From NCBI GenBank assembly GCA_014359855.1, contig JACIYQ010000093.1, positions 1-8,494 on the forward strand: a stretch of 8,494 nucleotides of DNA, written 5' to 3'. The translations under genes were made by a program, and so were the position numbers. Shown one piece after another: positions 4,369 through 8,494 of the stretch. Within the stretch, counting starts at the first letter, position 1. Each line of letters starts with the position of its first letter. Source of the DNA: Parvibaculum sp. Its GTDB lineage: Bacteria > Pseudomonadota > Alphaproteobacteria > Parvibaculales > Parvibaculaceae. Under the pieces are notes generated by a model. It saw only the letters and a list, made by a program, of their open reading frames with translations. It was not told the DNA's origin and made no database searches.

Positions 4369-7049
4369 CAGGAGAGGTTGAGCCGCGTCTCGATCAGCGT
4401 CGAATCGTCCGCGATCGAATGGCGCGTGAAGCCGAGGTCATCGCACATGTCGAGCATGCTGCGGTTCTCGCGAAGCACATGGCCGAAGATTTCGCCCACA
4501 CCCCGCTGGCGCCCATAGTCGATCAGCTTCTGCATCAGGGAATAGCCGAGCCCGTGACCGTGAAGGTCGCTGCGGACGAGAATGGCGAATTCGGCGCGCT
4601 CCCGGTTCGGGTCTTCCGACAGGCGGCCGACGCCGGCCGCCTCCGCGCAGGTCTCGCCGGCGAAAACGACGAAGGCCATCTCGCGGTCGTAATCGATCTG
4701 CGTGAGGCGCGCGGCGAGCTGACGGGGAAGCTTCCTGAGCGGCGAAAGGAACCGCAGGCGAACATCCTCCGCGTCGGTATGTTCGAGAAGATCGTCGATG
4801 AGCGGCGCGTCCTCCGGTTTGATCGGGCGCAGCGGATAGCGACGGCCTTCGCGGTCCGTAAGCTCGCCTTCGAGCGAAACGGGATAAGGCCGGATCGCAA
4901 ACCGCGCCGTGCCCTTGCTCTTGGCAGGCAGGATGCGCACCCGCGCATCGAGCGCGACGATCCCTTTCTCGTCCGCCCAGAGCGGATTGATGTCGAGTTC
5001 GGCCACTTCCGGATTGTCCGCCGCGATATCGCCGAGCGCCATCAGCGCGGTTTCGATCGCCGCGAGATCGGCGGGCGGACGGCCGCGATAGCCTTCGAGA
5101 AGGCGCGAGACGCGCGTGCGCGAAATGAGGTCCTTCGCCAGCACCCGGTTGAGCGGCGGGAGCGCCATCGCCTTGTCGCGAACGACCTCGACCGCCGTGC
5201 CGCCCTGCCCGAACAGGATGACGGGGCCGAAGGTGGCATCGTCCACAATGCCGAGAATGAGTTCGAAGGCGTCCGGCTTTCTCACCATCTGCTGCACGGT
5301 GAAGCCTTCGAGTTCCGCGCCGGGGCAGAGATGGGTGACGCGCGCGATCATGCGCGAGGCCGCCTCCGAAACCGCCTCCGCGTTTTCGAGCCCGAGCGCG
5401 ACGCCGCCGACATCGCTCTTGTGCGTGATGTCGGGCGAGAGAATCTTCAGCGCGACGGGATAGCCGAGTTCGCCGGCCACCCGCGCGGCTTCGGCGGCGG
5501 AAGAGACGATGCGCGTATCGACAATCGGGATTCCGTAAGCCGCGAGCAGGGACTTTGCCTCCGCCTCGCTCAGCCATTCGCGGTTCTCGCGGAGCGCGGT
5601 TTCGACGAGCGAGCGCGCCCTTTCGAGATTGCGCTGTGGCTGGGCCGGGCCCGCCGCCGGAATTTCGAGCAGGAGGCGCTGGTTCCGGTCGTGGCGGACA
5701 TGCAGCATGAAGGCCCGCACCGCGCCTGTCGGCGTCTCGTAGGTCGGAATGCGATGCGTCTGGAAGGCCTCGCGCGCGGCGCGCGCACCCTTGTCGCCGA
5801 GCCAGTTCGTGAAGACGGGCTTGCTGGACGCCTCCGCCGCCTCGATCACCGCATGCGCGGCGGAGAGATTGTTCACGACCGCCGTCGGACAGTTCATGAC
5901 GAGGACGGCGTCGACGGCCTTGTCCTTCAGAAGCGCTTCCATGGCGCGCGCATATCGCTCGGCGCCCGCATCGCCGATGATGTCGACAGGATTGGCGCGG
6001 CTCCAGGTGCGCGGCAGAACGGCATCGAGCCCGGCGATGGTCTCTTCCGAGATTTCCGCAAGCCTGCCCCCTTCATCGATGAGGAAGTCCGTCGCCAGCA
6101 CGCCGACGCCACCGCCATTCGTGAGAATGCCAAGCCGGTCACCGAGGATCGGGCGCCGCTCCGAGCGGACAGACAGCGTTTCGACCGCGTCGAACAGCTC
6201 CTCGATGCCGAGTTCGCGCAGCATGCCCGCGCGGCGGAAGGCCGCCTGGTAGACGGCGTCGGAGCCTGCGAGTGCGCCGGTATGCGAGGCGGCGGCGCGC
6301 GCGCCTGCCTCGTGACGGCCGGACTTGATGACGATGACGGGCTTGAGGCGCGAGGCCTGGCGGCCCGCCGACATGAACTTCCGCGCGTCGGTGACGGATT
6401 CGATATAGAGCAGAATGCTCTTCGTCTTCGGATCGGCGGCGAGATAATCGAGCATGTCACCGAAATCGACATCCGCCATGCCGCCGAGCGAGGCGATATG
6501 CGAGAAGCCGATGCCACGGCTCGTCGCCCAGTCGAGCACGGCGGTCACGATCGCGCCGGATTGCGAGACGAAGGCGACATTGCCCTTTTCCGGCTGCATA
6601 TGGCCGAAGGAAGCGTTGAGCCCGTTGCCGGGCGCCATGATGCCGAGGCAGTTGGGTCCGGCAATACGCAGGAGATGGGGCCGCGCGGCTTCGAGCATCT
6701 TCGCCTGCAGGCGGCGGCCTTCCTCGCCGAGTTCCCCGAAGCCTGCCGTGATGACGACGGCAGCCTTTGTGCCGCGCCGGCCAAGCTCGTCGATGAGGCC
6801 CGGCACTGTCTGCGGTGGCGTGGCAATGACGGCAAGGTCCGGTGCATGAGGCAGGCTTGCGACATCCTTGAAAGCATCGGTGCCGCCGATCTGGCCGCCC
6901 TTCGGATTGACCGCCCAGACAGGCCCGGGAAGGCCCGCCGCCAGCAGATTGTCGAGAAGAACGTTGCCGACCGATCCCTCGCGCGCACTGGCCCCGATGA
7001 GGGCGACCGATTTCGGGGCGTACATAACATCGAGATTGCGGATCGACAT
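4368..7049 (-). CDS. ADP-forming acyl-CoA synthetase fused to GNAT acetyltransferase (Pat/PatZ-like)
   Basis: An 893-residue cytoplasmic fusion. Residues about 8-135 are the CoA-binding Rossmann domain (SVALIGASAREGSVGN, GPNCLGI). Residues 150-450 are succinyl-CoA-ligase-like, with ASHTGALAG, where His256 is the residue phosphorylated in NDP-forming acyl-CoA synthetases. Residues 490-710 are an ATP-grasp domain (GYPVALKILSPDITHKSDVG, GGTAVEVVRDKA, ELDINPL). Residues 728-893 are a GNAT domain with the acetyl-CoA loop LHGHGLG near 829-835. This domain order is that of Pat/PatZ (YfiQ), the lysine acetyltransferases that shut down acetyl-CoA synthetase and other enzymes. In E. coli/Salmonella PatZ the synthetase part is considered non-catalytic. 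Here the active-site His is kept, so ligase activity remains possible. The start is the ATG at 7049 with a modest CGGA upstream. It is probably monocistronic. Confidence 0.9.
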   Translation of the reverse strand: MSIRNLDVMYAPKSVALIGASAREGSVGNVLLDNLLAAGLPGPVWAVNPKGGQIGGTDAFKDVASLPHAPDLAVIATPPQTVPGLIDELGRRGTKAAVVITAGFGELGEEGRRLQAKMLEAARPHLLRIAGPNCLGIMAPGNGLNASFGHMQPEKGNVAFVSQSGAIVTAVLDWATSRGIGFSHIASLGGMADVDFGDMLDYLAADPKTKSILLYIESVTDARKFMSAGRQASRLKPVIVIKSGRHEAGARAAASHTGALAGSDAVYQAAFRRAGMLRELGIEELFDAVETLSVRSERRPILGDRLGILTNGGGVGVLATDFLIDEGGRLAEISEETIAGLDAVLPRTWSRANPVDIIGDAGAERYARAMEALLKDKAVDAVLVMNCPTAVVNNLSAAHAVIEAAEASSKPVFTNWLGDKGARAAREAFQTHRIPTYETPTGAVRAFMLHVRHDRNQRLLLEIPAAGPAQPQRNLERARSLVETALRENREWLSEAEAKSLLAAYGIPIVDTRIVSSAAEAARVAGELGYPVALKILSPDITHKSDVGGVALGLENAEAVSEAASRMIARVTHLCPGAELEGFTVQQMVRKPDAFELILGIVDDATFGPVILFGQGGTAVEVVRDKAMALPPLNRVLAKDLISRTRVSRLLEGYRGRPPADLAAIETALMALGDIAADNPEVAELDINPLWADEKGIVALDARVRILPAKSKGTARFAIRPYPVSLEGELTDREGRRYPLRPIKPEDAPLIDDLLEHTDAEDVRLRFLSPLRKLPRQLAARLTQIDYDREMAFVVFAGETCAEAAGVGRLSEDPNRERAEFAILVRSDLHGHGLGYSLMQKLIDYGRQRGVGEIFGHVLRENRSMLDMCDDLGFTRHSIADDSTLIETRLNLS

Positions 7050-7331
7050 GATTTATTCCGTTGGCCTCGTCAGGGGGGTGGCGCGACGCCTGCGTCCGTT
7101 CTCAACCTGGGCTGCGACAGGTCCAGCACGGCTCGCTCCGTCACGGCTCATCAACTGCAACAGATTGAAACTATTAAAAAAACAGGCATTACGCCAGCCG
7201 CTGTCATTGTCCGTTTTAGTCACCTATTAACCCTCTTGCTGTAATCAAGGCCTTATCCGGAAGGGTGAACAGGCCGGGACGGGCCTCAACTTTCTTGCTG
7301 GCCGGGCTCTTCCGGCGGAAACCGCAAAGAC
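7050..7331. other. Divergent intergenic region
   Basis: This 282-base gap separates the divergently transcribed synthetase (minus) and sensor (plus) genes. The part from about 7160 to 7250 is markedly more A+T-rich than the rest, including an A7 run at 7177-7183, and is where promoters for one or both genes would be expected. I could not find a convincing -35/-10 pair with good spacing for either strand, and no RNA gene or small ORF with a credible Shine-Dalgarno. Confidence 0.4.
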
Positions 7332-8494
7332 ATGCACAAGGTCAAGAGCGGCGTGTTCAATCACCATCTGCTGCGCTCGTTCATCGGGCCGACAGCGCGC
7401 GACCTCGCGCTGAAGATGCTGGCGCTGCTCATCGTCATCACTGCCTTCCAGTCCATCACGGATTATTATCAATTGCGCGACGTGATGTTCGCGAGCGTCG
7501 AACAGCGGGCCGCAGCCATCAGCGACCATCTCGCCATGCGCGCGCAGCACGACAGCGACTTCGGTCCCGGCGAGGCGGCGCAAGCCGTGACCCGCGAAGC
7601 GATCTGGCACGACGACGTTCTCGCGATCTACCTGATCGACAGCGCCGGCAGGCTGATCGCCGGCGAGGATACGGCGCGGATCCCCAACACGCAGGCTTTC
7701 CTTGCCGAACCGGAACTGCGCACGGCGATCAGCGCCAGCTTCATCCTCGGCCGCTCGCAGAGCTTCGAAATGAGCTTCGGCGAACTCGACAGCTGGGTCT
7801 ACGTTGCCGACATTCCCGGTGCGGAACTCGGCACAGTGAGCATCGTCGATCTGCGCCCGGCGCGAGCGGAGCTCACCGCCTCTATCTTCGCCTCCCTCCT
7901 GCGCCGCATGCTCACCGCCGTCGTCCTCATGGCCGCGCTCTTCTTCCTGCTTCACCGCTCCGTGATCGGCCCCATCGAACGGCTCGCGACCGCCGTTCGC
8001 GCAAGCGGACACGGGCGGTTCGATCCGCCCGCGGGCATTCCCAGAGGCGAGCTAGGCTACCTCTCCGATCTCTTCGTACAGGTCTTCGGACGCCTGCAGA
8101 ACAGCCTGCGGGAAAACGAACGCCTCGCCTTCGTCGCCAACGGAACGGATGCGGGCGTGCTCATCGCCGACCGGACCGGTGTCATCCTCTGGGCGAATGC
8201 GGGCTTCATCCGTATGACAGGCTTCGCCCGGGCCGACGTGGAAGGCCGCCATCCGATCGACCTGCTCGCCCGGTACTCCGGCGCAGGCGCCCTCAAGATT
8301 CTCGCCGAGTCCGCCGCCGATGGCGAAGCCCGCAACGTCGAGACGATCGGCCTCACCAAACAGGGGCATCAGTACTGGGCTTCGATCGAGGTGAGGCCCA
8401 TTCGCGACAAGCGCGGCGCCATCCGCAACTACATCGTCGTCGAGACGGACATCACGCAAGGCAAGCAGACGGAAATCAAGCTGAAGCGCAGCCA
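7332..8494 (+). CDS. Membrane sensor protein with HAMP and PAS domains (5' part)
   Basis: The frame is open to the window end; 387 residues are visible. It has a cytoplasmic N-terminus, TM1 at about 27-42 (LKMLALLIVITAFQSI) and an extracytoplasmic sensing domain at about 45-185, including a PAS/Cache-like stretch VLAIYLIDSAGRLIAGED. TM2 is at about 190-208 (RMLTAVVLMAALFFLL), then a HAMP linker (VIGPIERLATAVR, Pro214), and a PAS domain at about 264-376 with GVLIADRTGVILWANAGFIR and the closing VVETDITQGKQTE of a PAC motif. The output domain lies beyond the window, so it may be a histidine kinase, a diguanylate cyclase/phosphodiesterase or another type. The start ATG has a weak GGCGGAAA upstream. 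The frame is open back to 7269 but offers no other ATG or GTG. Signal and partner are unknown. Confidence 0.85.
   Translation, partial: MHKVKSGVFNHHLLRSFIGPTARDLALKMLALLIVITAFQSITDYYQLRDVMFASVEQRAAAISDHLAMRAQHDSDFGPGEAAQAVTREAIWHDDVLAIYLIDSAGRLIAGEDTARIPNTQAFLAEPELRTAISASFILGRSQSFEMSFGELDSWVYVADIPGAELGTVSIVDLRPARAELTASIFASLLRRMLTAVVLMAALFFLLHRSVIGPIERLATAVRASGHGRFDPPAGIPRGELGYLSDLFVQVFGRLQNSLRENERLAFVANGTDAGVLIADRTGVILWANAGFIRMTGFARADVEGRHPIDLLARYSGAGALKILAESAADGEARNVETIGLTKQGHQYWASIEVRPIRDKRGAIRNYIVVETDITQGKQTEIKLKRS

Noticed and set aside
7165..7195. TTGAAA followed 17 bases later by ATTACG as a promoter for the sensor gene.
   Set aside because: The -10 match is poor and several equally weak alternatives exist in this A+T-rich stretch.
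4419..7244. A 941-codon open frame antisense to the synthetase-GNAT gene.
   Set aside because: The minus-strand frame has complete recognisable domains. The antisense protein is Arg/Glu/Asp/His-rich with no recognisable fold, as produced by strong GC codon bias opposite a real gene.
7271..7286. AGGCC / GGCCT hairpin upstream of the sensor gene.
   Set aside because: Five-base stem without a T tract or conserved leader features; likely chance in GC-rich DNA.
7245..8459. Minus-strand open frames of 255 and 135 codons opposite the sensor gene.
   Set aside because: The plus-strand frame encodes TM segments, HAMP and PAS motifs in order; the antisense frames are low-complexity shadows.

Overview
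The window is GC-rich chromosomal DNA and looks alphaproteobacterial, probably Hyphomicrobiales-like. The grounds are the HisN-type histidinol phosphatase, the ROSE-type leader on a small heat-shock gene, the codon bias that leaves long open frames antisense to real genes, and the general protein similarity. I cannot name a genus with confidence; Parvibaculum-like is a guess. No rRNA, tRNA, CRISPR array, insertion sequence or phage gene is visible.

Layout. (1) 1-495 (+) is the 3' end of a histidinol-phosphatase gene. (2) 540-1852 (-) is a tight two-gene unit: an SCP2 (sterol carrier) domain protein whose stop overlaps the GTG start of an alpha/beta hydrolase of lysophospholipase type. (3) 1978-2704 (+) is a heavily eroded acyl-CoA carboxylase carboxyltransferase (beta) gene, with about four internal deletions and at least one single-base frameshift. 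(4) 2721-2743 is a bidirectional terminator, followed by a His/Tyr-rich secreted protein gene on the minus strand (2769-3182) with several TGAACG-type repeats upstream. (5) 3319-3650 (-) is a second broken gene: the C-terminal third of a LivF-like ABC ATPase joined to a foreign signal peptide. (6) 3707-4368 (+) is a complete heat-shock unit: RpoH-like promoter, ROSE-like RNA thermometer, Hsp20 gene and strong terminator. (7) 4368-7049 (-) encodes an 893-residue ADP-forming acyl-CoA synthetase fused to a GNAT acetyltransferase (Pat/PatZ type). (8) 7332-8494 (+) is the 5' part of a two-TM, HAMP, PAS membrane sensor cut by the window end.

Functionally this is a patchwork of housekeeping, lipid/acyl-CoA and stress genes rather than a single system. 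The two most distinctive signals are the short hairpin masking the hsp20 Shine-Dalgarno, which carries the hallmark bulged G of ROSE thermometers, and the pair of deletion-scarred genes at 1978-2704 and 3319-3650. The latter mark a small decay zone; both remnants belong to families used in branched-chain amino acid or acyl-CoA metabolism. I see no convincing undescribed defence, mobile or biosynthetic system.
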